Shown here piece by piece: positions 35,446-44,568 of a DNA stretch of 64,000 bases (position 1 is the stretch's first letter; each line of letters opens with the position of its first letter). Both the position numbers and the translations under genes were made by a program. The DNA is from Bacillota bacterium (GTDB taxonomy: Bacteria > Bacillota > Clostridia > Acetivibrionales > DSM-1351). The stretch lies in the NCBI GenBank assembly GCA_023444055.1, contig JAEZRV010000063.1:1-64000 (forward strand). The letters are read 5' to 3'. Under the pieces are notes generated by a model. The model was not told the DNA's origin. It saw only the letters and a list, made by a program, of their open reading frames with translations, and made no database searches.

Positions 35446-36261
35446 TTGAACAAAATGCTGCATAAAAAAGGTAATGCAAGTAAAAGGTTCACTAAAGTGC
35501 TTAAAATAATCATGAGACTTATGCTACCGTTTAAAACGATTTGGGAAGAAAATGCGTCCCTGCTACATGCATTTGGGTTAGATGAAAAAAACGCACCCAT
35601 CATTTCAGTAGTTGGAGCAGGAGGTAAAACAAAAACCATTGAACAGTTGGCTATGGAGTATAAACAGTTAAGAAAAAAGGTGATAATAACTACAACGACG
35701 CATATGTTCAAACCAAGCAATTTTTTATGGTGCAGCGAAGAATCTACCGAAATTCTAAATAGTTATCTTGAGAGGGATTATGCTGCATGGATTGGTTTGC
35801 CATGTAGTGACGAAAAAATGACGGCTCCTAAACCTTTATTTTTAAATAAATTAAAGGAATATAATATTCCTATGTTAGTTGAAGCGGATGGTGCTAAAAG
35901 ACTTCCTTTTAAGGTGCCAAATGATAACGAGCCTGTAATATTGTCTGGAAGCCACATAGTAGTGGGAGTGTTGGGGATTGATGCTTTAGGAAAATCAATC
36001 AAGGAAATATGTTTTCGACCTGAAAAGGTTGCCCATTATCTTCATAAGACAGAAGATCAGCTTATAACCAAGGAAGATTATATTGAAGTTATAAAAGGGA
36101 GTAATGGATTAGCAAAAGGAGTCACTCGAGATATGGAATATATTATTATTCTGAACAAAGTAGATAATGAAGAAAGATTAAGAGAGGCATGTCAAATACG
36201 CGAAATGCTTTTGAGACAGGGTATCATGAAGATTTATTTGACTTCTTATCAAGCAGATTAA
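35446..36261 (+). CDS. yqeC: Selenium-cofactor protein YqeC
   Basis: A P-loop protein of about 271 residues (VVGAGGKTKTIEQLA near 52, a GKT-type nucleotide site). TTTTHMFKP, LVEADGAKRLPFK and GVLGIDALGKSI are YqeC family motifs. The family is confined to genomes with selenium-dependent molybdenum hydroxylases and is thought to act in making or inserting the labile selenium cofactor. The TTG at 35446 lies after CAGGAGGG; ATG at 35455 is the alternative. It starts the yqeC-yqeB-yedF-mocA-xdh run. Confidence 0.85.
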   Translation: MNKMLHKKGNASKRFTKVLKIIMRLMLPFKTIWEENASLLHAFGLDEKNAPIISVVGAGGKTKTIEQLAMEYKQLRKKVIITTTTHMFKPSNFLWCSEESTEILNSYLERDYAAWIGLPCSDEKMTAPKPLFLNKLKEYNIPMLVEADGAKRLPFKVPNDNEPVILSGSHIVVGVLGIDALGKSIKEICFRPEKVAHYLHKTEDQLITKEDYIEVIKGSNGLAKGVTRDMEYIIILNKVDNEERLREACQIREMLLRQGIMKIYLTSYQAD

Positions 36262-36310
36262 CGGGATTAACGAAGGAAGTGAAGGTTGAAAGAACTGAAA
36301 TAATAAAGAA

Positions 36311-36380
36311 GGGGTGACCGAGTCCATGCCAATACTTTAATGGAGTTTTGTGCCAAATGCGGGGCATGGACATAATTATG
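36311..36380 (+). repeat. Hairpin element between ribosome site and start codon, copy 1
   Basis: GGGGTGA is followed by CCGAG, the arm TCCATGCC (36323-36330), a 32-base loop, the arm GGCATGGA (36363-36370), CATAATT and the yqeB ATG at 36378. An ATG in the 5' arm (36326) opens a four-codon frame (MPIL). The same layout, with the same flanks CCGAG and CATAATT, recurs at 60307-60397 before an unrelated gene. Confidence 0.65.
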
Positions 36381-37184
36381 AGGATTTTAATAAAAGGAGC
36401 AGGCGATTTGGCTTCCGGGATTGCACATAGATTGAAAAAAGCAGGTTACCAAATCCTTATGACAGAGATTAACGTTCCGCTAACAGTCAGAAGAACTGTG
36501 GCATTTTCTAGAGCTGTTTACGAAACGGAAGTAGAAGTAGAAGGGATAAAAGGATTTTTAATACACAATATAAGTGAAATACAAGAAGTCTGGAAACAGG
36601 AATGCATACCGGTTATTGTGGATGAATATGCTTATATTCAAAGGGAATATCAAGCAGATGTTATTGTAGATGCAATTATAGCAAAGCATAATATTGGAAC
36701 CACGATGGAAGATGCTCCATTTGTAATTGGAGTTGGTCCAGGTTTTGGAGCTGGAAAAGACTGCCATGCAGTAATTGAAACCAAACGTGGTCATTATTTG
36801 GGCAAGGTAATTTGGGATGGGTATGCAATTCCTAATACTGGAATTCCCGGTGAGATAGGTGGGTTTTCAACAGAAAGGATTATTCGAGCTACGGCAGACG
36901 GTGACTTTCAGCCAATTGCAAATATCTCTGAGATAGTGGAAAAAGGTCAGATAGTAGCTTTTTCTGGAGGAGAACCGGTAGAAACTCAGATGGCAGGAAT
37001 AATAAGAGGAATGCTTCAGCCAGGTGTTAAGGTGGTAAAGGGAATGAAATGCGGTGACATTGATGCGCGCTGTGAAATTGATCATTGCTTTACTATTTCA
37101 GATAAAGCAAGAGCCATAGCAGGAGGTGTTTTAGAGGCGGTTGTAGGATATGAACACTTATTGAAAGGAGAGATATATGAGTAA
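36378..37184 (+). CDS. yqeB: EF2563 family selenium-dependent molybdenum hydroxylase protein (YqeB)
   Basis: A 268-residue Rossmann-like protein starting RILIKGAGDLASGIAHRLKKAGY, with PLTVRRTVAFSRAVYE, GVGPGFGAGKDCHAVIETKRGH and a C-terminal GLYAPxDG-like metal/ligand region (KCGDIDARCEIDHCF). Members are linked genetically to Se-dependent molybdenum hydroxylases. The biochemical role is unproven. The ATG at 36378 is preceded by the hairpin element, not directly by a ribosome site; the in-frame ATGs at 36348 and 36366 are less likely. It overlaps yedF by 8 bases. Confidence 0.85.
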   Translation: MRILIKGAGDLASGIAHRLKKAGYQILMTEINVPLTVRRTVAFSRAVYETEVEVEGIKGFLIHNISEIQEVWKQECIPVIVDEYAYIQREYQADVIVDAIIAKHNIGTTMEDAPFVIGVGPGFGAGKDCHAVIETKRGHYLGKVIWDGYAIPNTGIPGEIGGFSTERIIRATADGDFQPIANISEIVEKGQIVAFSGGEPVETQMAGIIRGMLQPGVKVVKGMKCGDIDARCEIDHCFTISDKARAIAGGVLEAVVGYEHLLKGEIYE

Positions 37185-37779
37185 AATTATTGATGCGATA
37201 GGAAAAGTTTGCCCCATGCCGGTTGTAATGACCAAAAAAGAAATTGAACAGGGGACAGAGAGTATTATAACCTTGGTGGATAATGAAACAGCTGTTGAAA
37301 ATCTTAAAAGGTTAGCTGGCAGTACCGGTTTTTTAACGCAAGTTACAAAGAATCAGGATGGCTATAAAGTTTCTTTTTCAAAAGAAGGTGATTTTGATGA
37401 TAAAGATCAGATGAGTACAGATAAAGTAATTGATCATTTACCATCAGATTATGTGATTTTCATAGGAAAAGAAACAATTGGTGAAGGTGATAACGAGTTA
37501 GGAAAAAATCTAATGAGAATGTTCTTATATACCTTGTCAGAAATTAAAGAATATCCGTCCTATATATTATTTATGAATGGAGGAGTAAAGCTTCCGGCCT
37601 TGGATGAGCAAGCTGTGAAATCATTACAGACTCTAAAAGATAATGGGGTAAATATTTTAGTATGTGGTGCCTGCCTTAATTTCTATGGGTTAACAGATGA
37701 GTTAAAAATAGGGACAGTCAGTAATATGTATGAAATTACTGATAAAATGAGGCAGACTGGAAAAGTAATTAATTTTTAA
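37177..37779 (+). CDS. yedF: Selenium metabolism protein YedF
   Basis: A 200-residue protein. The N-terminal TusA-like sulfur-carrier domain has the active Cys in IGKVCPMPVVMTKKEI, and a DsrE-like domain follows (YILFMNGGVKLPA, ILVCGACLNFYGL). The two-domain form is typical of selenium users, where the Cys may carry selenium or sulfur to cofactor assembly. The ribosome site AAAGGAGAG lies inside yqeB and the genes overlap. Confidence 0.92.
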   Translation: MSKIIDAIGKVCPMPVVMTKKEIEQGTESIITLVDNETAVENLKRLAGSTGFLTQVTKNQDGYKVSFSKEGDFDDKDQMSTDKVIDHLPSDYVIFIGKETIGEGDNELGKNLMRMFLYTLSEIKEYPSYILFMNGGVKLPALDEQAVKSLQTLKDNGVNILVCGACLNFYGLTDELKIGTVSNMYEITDKMRQTGKVINF

Positions 37780-37798
37780 AAAGGAAGTAAAAAAATGG

Positions 37799-38416
37799 AT
37801 GGATAACGAAGAACGTAAAGAAGCTAATAAAATAGTTGGAGTAGTACTTTTAGCCGCAGGTAATAGTAAAAGATATCAATCGATAAAACTGTTAGAGGTA
37901 ATAGACGGTAAAAAAATGTATAGGCATATACTTGACTTAGCTACAGAATTATCTGTAACACCAAAGGTTATAGTAACACAATATGAAGAGATTGGAGAGA
38001 ATGCTTCCTTACTTGGATTTGAGGTTGTGATGAATTCTAATCCAGATATTGGGGTATCACACTCAATTCAGCTTGGCTTGCGTAATACGCTTGAAATAAA
38101 TCCTAATATTGACGGAGTCTTATTTAGCGTATGTGATCAGCCGTATTTGAATAAAGATACTCTTTTGCAGTTACTGAATGTGTTCCAAAAAACAGATAAA
38201 GGGATTGCTTGTGTTGCGAGTAAGGAATCATTGGGAAACCCTTGCATTATTAGTAAAAAGTATTTTGCTGAATTATTTGCATTAAGTGGTGATATTGGAG
38301 GAAAAACGATTATTAACAAATATCATGAGGATGTAGAGCCGTTATTTGTTAGTGATATTAAGGAACTGATAGATATTGATTATAACGAGGCGAAAAGATA
38401 TCCATCAACTCTATAG
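37799..38416 (+). CDS. Molybdenum cofactor cytidylyltransferase-like (MocA family)
   Basis: A 205-residue NTP-transferase. The signature VVLLAAGNSKRYQSIKLL near 15 is a variant of LAAGxSxRxG-K, FSVCDQPYLN near 112 holds the metal/nucleotide Asp, and GNPCIISKKYF near 148 is also family-like. It converts molybdopterin to the cytosine dinucleotide used by some hydroxylases. It corresponds to ygfJ-type genes of Se-hydroxylase loci. The last codons (NEAKRYPSTL) are encoded by a repeat-element sequence beginning AACGAGGCG, so the C-terminus may have been altered by that insertion. Confidence 0.85.
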   Translation: MDNEERKEANKIVGVVLLAAGNSKRYQSIKLLEVIDGKKMYRHILDLATELSVTPKVIVTQYEEIGENASLLGFEVVMNSNPDIGVSHSIQLGLRNTLEINPNIDGVLFSVCDQPYLNKDTLLQLLNVFQKTDKGIACVASKESLGNPCIISKKYFAELFALSGDIGGKTIINKYHEDVEPLFVSDIKELIDIDYNEAKRYPSTL

Positions 38417-38495
38417 GTGGTGGACACCGATTTGGTTTTCATGCGGTGAATCTAAGAACTTTTTTATACAATCGAAACATTTTCTTTGAATTGCT
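38393..38495. repeat. Intergenic repeat element, copy 2
   Basis: Starts AACGAGGCGAAAAG in the 3' end of the MocA-like gene and shares ordered blocks with 20474-20612 (TAGGTGG.GG, GGTTTTCATGCGGTGAATCT, TACAATCGAAACATTTTCTT). It fills most of the gap before the Se-dependent xanthine dehydrogenase. Confidence 0.5.
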
Positions 38496-38552
38496 AAATA
38501 AAAAGGATAAAATCTGTTGCTATGATTACGGATTAGAGGAAGGAGTATGAAA

Positions 38553-41162
38553 ATGTATATTGTAAATGTGAATGGAAAGGATTATCAATCAGAAACAGAT
38601 ATGGGGTTAATGGATTTCTTGCGTGAGAAATTAAGAATAACTTCAGTAAAGGATGGATGTAAAGAGGGAGCATGCGGAACTTGCACTGTTATAATAGATG
38701 GAAAGACTACACGTGCCTGTGTACAAAAACTGTCTAAGCTGGAAGGTAAAAAAATTCAAACCATTGAAGGCTTTACGGACAGGGAAAGAGAAGTATTTGG
38801 ATATGCTTTTACCGCGGTGGGAGCTGTTCAATGTGGTTTTTGTATCCCTGGAATGGTAATAAGTGGTAAATGTCTTTATGATCAGAATCCGAATCCGACC
38901 AAAGAGGATGTTAAACAGGCAATTCGTACAAATCTATGCCGTTGTACAGGATATGCCAAAATAGAAGAAGCAATTCTTTTAGCTGCAAAAATATTGAGAG
39001 AAAACATTGAAGTACCTGAACTTAAGCAAACAGGAAAGGTTGGAGAGAAAACTTGTAGAGTTGATGCTATTTCTAAAACACTTGGTACAGCAATGTATGC
39101 AGATGATTATAAATTTGAAGGAATGCTATACGGCAAGAATGTATTTACGAAGTATGCGTGTGCAAAAGTAAAATTAATCGATTTTACGAAGGCTCTTGAA
39201 ATGCCGGGAGTAGTAGCTGTCTACACAGCGAAGGATATTCCTGGAGATAGATATATCGGACACTTAGCGCATGATTGGCCTGGCTTGATTGCGGAAGGGG
39301 AATTTACAAAATGCATCGGAGATTCTGTTGCTATTGTTGTTGCTGAGACAAAGGAGCAGGCAATAGCTGCTGTAAAAGCAGTAAGGGTAGAATATGAAGT
39401 TCATAAACCAATTACCTCTTGGAAAGAAGCTGCTTCAGAGGGGGCACACCAAGTTCACGGGGAAGGATTTACACATTTTGGCAAATTTAGAATCCCAGAG
39501 AATAATCTATTAGACCATGAAGAAGTGAAGCGAGGAGATGCCAAAGCGGCAATTGCTAATTCAAAGTATGTTGTTCAAGGCAGTTTCCATGTCCCTCCAA
39601 CAGAACATGCCTTTATGGAGCCTGAAACTGCAATTGGTGTACCCGATGGAGACGGTGTTATGGTTATAACAGGTGGACAAGGTATATATGATGAGTACCG
39701 TGAAATTGCATTATATCTTGGTGTTTCTAGAGAAAATATTAGAATTAAAAGTGCTGCAGTCGGTGGCGGGTTTGGTGGTAAGGAAGATATGAGTGTACAG
39801 CATCAGGCTGCTCTATGTGCATACTTAACAAAACGACCAGTAAAGGTTTCCTTTAGTCGTCAGGAGAGTATTAACTATCACCCAAAACGTCATGCAATGG
39901 ATATCGATTGTACGATTGGTTGTGATGAGAATGGTATTTTTCAAGGAATGATAGCGAGATTGAAAGCAGACACTGGTGCCTATGCATCTCTTGGTGCACC
40001 AGTGTTACAGAGAGCCTGTACGCACGCTGGAGGACCATATAATTATCAGAATATTGACATTGAAGGTGATGCTTATTATACCAATAATCCTCCTGCAGGC
40101 GCATTCCGTGGTTTTGGGGTAACTCAATCCTGTACGGTTACGGAATGTTTAATCAACCAGCTAGCAGAGAAAGTAGGCATATCCGGATGGGAAATCAGGT
40201 ATCGTAATGCAATCCGACCTGGTCAGGCACTTCCTAATGGGCAGATTGCTGATGATGGAACAGCTATGGCAGAAACCTTAGAAGCATTAAAAGAAGATTT
40301 CCAAAAATATGAAGCAGATCCTGACTATTATGTAGGAATAGCATCAGCCATGAAGAATGCCGGAATAGGAGTGGGGCTTCTTGATATGGGACGCTGCCTC
40401 TTAAAAGTTTCGGATGGTAAGATTTATGTTAGATCCTCTGCGGCAGCAATCGGGCAGGGAGTTCAGACAGTTTTACTGCAAATGGTCTGTGAAACGACAG
40501 GCTTGACACCGGAGCAAGTTATCATAGAGCATCCGGACACAAAAATTGCACCTGATGCCGGTACAACAACTGCTTCTAGGCAAACCTTATTTACTGGTGA
40601 GGCTACCCGCCAAGCTTCATTACAGTTAAAAGCAGATCTAGATAAGGGATATTCCTTTAGTGATTTGAACGGGAACGAATATTTGGGCGAATTCGACTTT
40701 AAGACCGATCCAATCGGTTCTCCTAAACAAAATCCTGTTAGTCATGCCGCTTATGGTTATGCAACACAACTGTTCATTCTGGACAAGGAAGGTAGAGTTG
40801 TAAAAGTAATTGCTGCCCATGATATCGGAAAAACTATTAATCCACTTTCTGCAGAAGGACAAGTAGAGGGTGGCGTAGCTATGGCACTCGGATATGGACT
40901 AACCGAGGATTTTCCTTTAAAAGATGGAGTTCCGCAAGTAAAGCTAGGCACACTGGGAATTTTTAAATCTACTGCAATGCCTGAGGTAGAGAGCCGTTTT
41001 ATTGAGAAGAATCAATCTGAGTTGGCATATGGAGCTAAGGGAATTGGTGAAATAGTATGTGTTATGGGTGCAGCGGCTTGTCAGAATGCATATTACAAAA
41101 AAGACGGAAGGTTTAGATATGATTTTCCGCTGGAAGACACTTATTACCGTAAGACAAAGTAG
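38553..41162 (+). CDS. xdhD: Selenium-dependent xanthine dehydrogenase (fused Fe-S/Mo subunits)
   Basis: An 869-residue molybdenum hydroxylase in which the 2Fe-2S part (GCKEGACGTCTVIIDG near 36, QCGFCIPGMVIS, TNLCRCTGYAK near 129) is joined to the molybdenum part (GGGFGGKEDMSVQHQAAL near 409, GAFRGFGVTQ near 512, GAKGIGEIVCVMG near 827 with the catalytic Glu). No FAD domain is present, so electrons must leave through a partner. The fused form next to yqeB, yqeC, yedF and selD is that of selenium-dependent purine hydroxylases. Selenium is a labile ligand there, not selenocysteine, and no in-frame UGA is seen. The ATG at 38553 suits the ribosome site AAGGAG; ATG at 38547 is too close to it. Confidence 0.9.
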   Translation: MYIVNVNGKDYQSETDMGLMDFLREKLRITSVKDGCKEGACGTCTVIIDGKTTRACVQKLSKLEGKKIQTIEGFTDREREVFGYAFTAVGAVQCGFCIPGMVISGKCLYDQNPNPTKEDVKQAIRTNLCRCTGYAKIEEAILLAAKILRENIEVPELKQTGKVGEKTCRVDAISKTLGTAMYADDYKFEGMLYGKNVFTKYACAKVKLIDFTKALEMPGVVAVYTAKDIPGDRYIGHLAHDWPGLIAEGEFTKCIGDSVAIVVAETKEQAIAAVKAVRVEYEVHKPITSWKEAASEGAHQVHGEGFTHFGKFRIPENNLLDHEEVKRGDAKAAIANSKYVVQGSFHVPPTEHAFMEPETAIGVPDGDGVMVITGGQGIYDEYREIALYLGVSRENIRIKSAAVGGGFGGKEDMSVQHQAALCAYLTKRPVKVSFSRQESINYHPKRHAMDIDCTIGCDENGIFQGMIARLKADTGAYASLGAPVLQRACTHAGGPYNYQNIDIEGDAYYTNNPPAGAFRGFGVTQSCTVTECLINQLAEKVGISGWEIRYRNAIRPGQALPNGQIADDGTAMAETLEALKEDFQKYEADPDYYVGIASAMKNAGIGVGLLDMGRCLLKVSDGKIYVRSSAAAIGQGVQTVLLQMVCETTGLTPEQVIIEHPDTKIAPDAGTTTASRQTLFTGEATRQASLQLKADLDKGYSFSDLNGNEYLGEFDFKTDPIGSPKQNPVSHAAYGYATQLFILDKEGRVVKVIAAHDIGKTINPLSAEGQVEGGVAMALGYGLTEDFPLKDGVPQVKLGTLGIFKSTAMPEVESRFIEKNQSELAYGAKGIGEIVCVMGAAACQNAYYKKDGRFRYDFPLEDTYYRKTK

Positions 41163-41200
41163 TAATGAATAGAAAGTATGAAGAGTACTCTATATATAGA

Positions 41201-41449
41201 TTATTTTATTTGCTGTATAAGATCACCGTTAACGAAATAAATTTTATACATGTCTTTATTAATTGGGTACTGCTTCATACATGTCATTATTTCTTCGCAT
41301 GTGGAAGAAGTTATTTTGAGGGAAATTCCACAGCTATTAGATATTTCTCTAAGAGTGGGAATAATTTGATAGGTTAGATTTCCTTCTAAGTATTTTTGCG
41401 CTGCAATAGCGGTATGGGTGTTTGAAAAAGTGATTAAATAGTACTCCAT
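41201..41449 (-). CDS. DUF3343 protein, putative Se/S carrier
   Basis: A small protein of 82 residues, EYYLITFSNTHTAIAAQKYL then IIPTLREISNSCGISLKIT, matching the DUF3343 family. The conserved Cys in SSCGISL could be the carrier site. The start at 41449 follows a strong GGAGGT. The gene is convergent with the Se-hydroxylase, ending 39 bases from it. DUF3343 genes often accompany selenium metabolism. The function is inferred from context. Confidence 0.75.
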   Translation of the reverse strand: MEYYLITFSNTHTAIAAQKYLEGNLTYQIIPTLREISNSCGISLKITSSTCEEIMTCMKQYPINKDMYKIYFVNGDLIQQIK

Positions 41450-41696
41450 AAGATACCTCCGAATATTTTATTTAATTATATCATTTTTTTATTGTATCCA
41501 TTCTCAATATACTAATAGTATTATCTGCTGTATTAAATTATAATACTATTCCGTATTTTAAAATAGAGGAACTATTTTTAAATGACCGCTGAAGTGGTGT
41601 GCTAAGTTAGTATAACGAGTCTAATGAAATTAAAGTTTCTACAACTGGAATTTCATTTTGAATTGGGGCGTTATATTCGTAAAGAGGAGGGTATCT

Positions 41697-42872
41697 TTGG
41701 ATAGAGTATATTTTGACCAAGCATCAACTTCATTCCCGAAAGGTAGAGGAGTAATAGAGACGATGGTAAAATTCATGAGCGATGTTGGAACCAATATAAA
41801 TCGTGGATCTTGCCAAGATGCGTATGACACAGCAAGGATTGTTTATGAAACCAGAGAACAGCTATGCCGGCATTTTGATTTTGGATCAACTTACGATATG
41901 GCTAAAAATGTTATTTTTACTCAAAATATTACGTACGCTCTGAATTTTATTATAAAGGGATTCTTAAAGAACGGCGATCATGTATTAGTCAGTTCTATGG
42001 AACATAATGCTATCATGCGCCCGCTAGTACAACTACAGAAGATGAATTATATCTCCTTTGACCGCATCCCATGTTCCCAGGAAGGTGAATTATTATTTGG
42101 TGAGATAGAGAAACTTATTAAAAGTAATACCAAAGCCATCTTTATGACGCATGGGTCGAATGTATGTGGAACGCTGATGCCGATAGAGAGGGTTGGTAGT
42201 TTAGCTCGGAGCTTAGGAGTCAAATTTGTGGTAGATACTGCACAAACTGCAGGTGTATTTCCAATTTCTATGAAAAATATGAATATCGATGCTTTAGCGT
42301 TCACTGGACATAAAGGATTATTAGGCCCGCAGGGTATTGGAGGTTTTCTTATAACGGATGATATGGCAGACCAGATGGAATCAATTATTACCGGTGGAAC
42401 TGGTAGTATCTCAGATATAGAAGATACTCCAGAATTTTTACCTGATAAGTTTGAAGCGGGAACGTTAAATATTCCTGGAATAATGGGACTTCATAAAAGT
42501 CTAAATTATCTGGAGGAAATAGGAATTGAGAAGATTAGAGAAAAGGAAATAAAACTAACAAAAACGTTTCTCGAAGGCGTATCACAGATAGAAGGGCTGC
42601 GTGTGATTGGAAAGAAGAACTGTGAGGATAGGTGCGCTGTTGTTAGTATTCAGTGTTTATCTATGGATGAAGCAATGCTGGCTTTTACTCTTGAGAATAA
42701 ATATAATATTATCACAAGGGTAGGTATGCATTGCGCACCAAATGCACATAAGACATTGGGAACATATCCTAGGGGAACTATCCGCTTTTCTTTTGGATAT
42801 GAAAATACAGAAGAGGAAATAGATTATACAATAAGAGCAATTACTGATATTTGCTCCGCTAGTTGCGATTGA
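41697..42872 (+). CDS. Cysteine desulfurase-like aminotransferase (EF2568 family)
   Basis: A class V aminotransferase of 391 residues. MDRVYFDQASTSFPKG opens it, SMEHNAIMRPL is near 106, the PLP-binding His-Lys is in AFTGHKGLLGPQG near 205, and the persulfide-type Cys is in RVGMHCAPNAHKTLGT near 350. Members of this group sit in Se-dependent hydroxylase loci and probably mobilise sulfur or selenium from Cys or Sec for SelD or cofactor sulfuration. The TTG at 41697 follows GAGGAGGG; an upstream in-frame start at 41658 has no ribosome site. Confidence 0.85.
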   Translation: MDRVYFDQASTSFPKGRGVIETMVKFMSDVGTNINRGSCQDAYDTARIVYETREQLCRHFDFGSTYDMAKNVIFTQNITYALNFIIKGFLKNGDHVLVSSMEHNAIMRPLVQLQKMNYISFDRIPCSQEGELLFGEIEKLIKSNTKAIFMTHGSNVCGTLMPIERVGSLARSLGVKFVVDTAQTAGVFPISMKNMNIDALAFTGHKGLLGPQGIGGFLITDDMADQMESIITGGTGSISDIEDTPEFLPDKFEAGTLNIPGIMGLHKSLNYLEEIGIEKIREKEIKLTKTFLEGVSQIEGLRVIGKKNCEDRCAVVSIQCLSMDEAMLAFTLENKYNIITRVGMHCAPNAHKTLGTYPRGTIRFSFGYENTEEEIDYTIRAITDICSASCD

Positions 42873-42998
42873 CTTCCATATCCTCAAAAACACATAATCT
42901 ATGGATAGCACAGTGAGTGGCTGTCACAGTAAACACAGCCATGGTATGTTCATACCATACTTTGCCAAAAGTATGCTCTTGGAATCAACAAAGTACAT

Positions 42999-44111
42999 TT
43001 ATCTTACTAATACCGAATTTACAAGTAGTGGCACGGCAACATCGAGATATCCCGACTCCACACAGAATGTAGGGATATGCCAGCTTGCGCTTGTACCATC
43101 TTGTTTGCCACTTCCCACCCAATAGAAGAAGGAAGGTATGTGCTCACCGAACACGGCAAAGTCCTCTGATCCTAGACACGGGAGGGTATCTGTTACATTC
43201 TCTACGCCAACGGTAAGCGCCGCCGCCGTCCGCGCAAGTTCGGTGATTTCGTCTGAGTTCACAACGGCAGGTACCTGAGGCAGCCACTCAAGCTGACAGC
43301 TCACACCCATGCCCTCCGCAGTAGCCTTCGCTATGCTTTCTGCACGGTTGAGTAAAATCTCGTGAACCGAATCGTCAAGGCTTCTTGCGCTACCTGTCAT
43401 AACAGTGCGTTCGGGAGCGAGATTGTCCTCTGTCCCCGCGTGTATACTACACACAGAAAATACAGAAGCCTCGAATGGGTCTACAGAGCGGCTGATCACC
43501 GTCTGCACAGCAGTAATAAACTGTGCCGCCGCCGTGATTGGGTCGCGGCACAGTTGAGGCGTACCACCGTGTCCGGTTTTCCCTGTATATGTCAGACTAA
43601 AATTAGTTTTCCTTGCCATCAGCGCGCCTCGGTGCACAGCTATCCTGCCCACAGGGATCTCTGGTCGGTTATGTATTCCGAACAGACGTGTTGGCAAATG
43701 TGGTATAAGCTCCATCATTCCGTGTTCGAGCATTGCTTTTGCTCCATCTGTTGTTTCCTCCGCAGGCTGAAAGATAAAAAGCACGTTGCAGGGAAGCTCG
43801 TCCCTGATGCGCGTTAACATATCTGCAGCTCCAAGCAACGCCGCGGCATGATAATTGTGTCCGCAAAGGTGCATAGGGCCTCCTTCGGTATCCACAGCAT
43901 CTATATCTGCGCGGAGTGCAACCGTTGTATCGCACCCCGCATCTAGATAAGCAAGCACGCCCGTTGGCATACCAAGGTCGATAAGACGTATGTTGTGTTC
44001 GGTTAGAAACTGCCTTATAATCTCCGTTGTTTTGTATTCACCAAAGCTACGCTCCGGCATTTCAAAAAGAACTTGAGCCATGCTTTCTGCTATTTTTATT
44101 GCATGTATCAT
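42999..44111 (-). CDS. M20 family amidohydrolase, GC-rich
   Basis: A 370-residue aminoacylase/hippurate hydrolase-like protein. ALRADIDAVDTEGG is near 72, MHLCGHNYHAAALLGAA near 92 (the usual CGHDxHT with D to N), IFQPAEETTDGAKAM near 125 with the general-base Glu pair, and GKTGHGGTPQ near 189. It should hydrolyse an N-acyl or amide bond of an amino acid. Its base composition differs sharply from its neighbours: lines 43201-43260 and 43861-43920 have 37 and 34 G+C of 60, against 19 of 60 in 42481-42540. It was probably acquired by transfer. The start follows CTGGAGGAAATAGGA. Confidence 0.85.
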   Translation of the reverse strand: MIHAIKIAESMAQVLFEMPERSFGEYKTTEIIRQFLTEHNIRLIDLGMPTGVLAYLDAGCDTTVALRADIDAVDTEGGPMHLCGHNYHAAALLGAADMLTRIRDELPCNVLFIFQPAEETTDGAKAMLEHGMMELIPHLPTRLFGIHNRPEIPVGRIAVHRGALMARKTNFSLTYTGKTGHGGTPQLCRDPITAAAQFITAVQTVISRSVDPFEASVFSVCSIHAGTEDNLAPERTVMTGSARSLDDSVHEILLNRAESIAKATAEGMGVSCQLEWLPQVPAVVNSDEITELARTAAALTVGVENVTDTLPCLGSEDFAVFGEHIPSFFYWVGSGKQDGTSASWHIPTFCVESGYLDVAVPLLVNSVLVR

Positions 44112-44499
44112 TCCTATTTCCTCCAGCAGGTTACCCTATTACTTGCGGCAGAGATACCTAGTTTTTCAGAAAAATAAGTTAATTTCATAAAATGAAGGAC
44201 AGCAAGCATCGCAAGCTCGACTTCTACAATAACCCAGTCTGTGCATTCATAAGGTGGCTCCTTATGCTTATCCGGCAGTCAGTATATGTGTCCTTGTGTT
44301 ATTTATTATACCATTGTTTTCTTTTTCATATACTGCTCGCTTTTTGTTGATTACAGTGGTCGGAAGATTGCCCTGTCATTCTGAGGAGTGAATGTGTTAT
44401 TGTGTTTGGTTCTGGTAATATATTTGCTTTTTGTTATATCTTATAACTACATAAATATCAGGAGAACAAATACAAACATTAATATTTAATTTGCATACG
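44112..44499. other. Gap with possible relic upstream of the NHLP gene
   Basis: On the minus strand an open stretch of ~53 codons (about 44116-44278) ends PYECTDWVIVEVELAMLAVL then HFMKLTYFSEKLG and a stop 2 bases before the M20 start. It has no clear start codon and I do not recognise it. It may be the tail of the gene that arrived with the M20 gene. The remainder is AT-rich and empty. Confidence 0.35.
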
Positions 44500-44528
44500 T
44501 TGCAATATAAGTCATTGAAGGTTATAAT
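44500..44528 (+). promoter_or_regulatory. Consensus promoter of the NHLP gene
   Basis: TTGCAA, a 17-base spacer and a perfect TATAAT, with a start about 44535 and the ribosome site AAAAGGAGTGA at 44551. It is one of the strongest sigma-A promoters visible in the window. Confidence 0.75.
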
Positions 44529-44568
44529 TGGTAGAGATAATCCACTTGTTAAAAGGAGTGACTTTAAA

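Noticed and set aside
38553..41162. Selenocysteine-containing hydroxylase or SelD
   Set aside because: No in-frame UGA occurs. SelD has TGC at its active site, and this hydroxylase class uses labile selenium rather than selenocysteine.
43362..43935. ORFs overlapping the M20 gene in other frames
   Set aside because: They are long only because of the gene's GC-rich composition, have no ribosome sites, and the M20 frame carries all family motifs.
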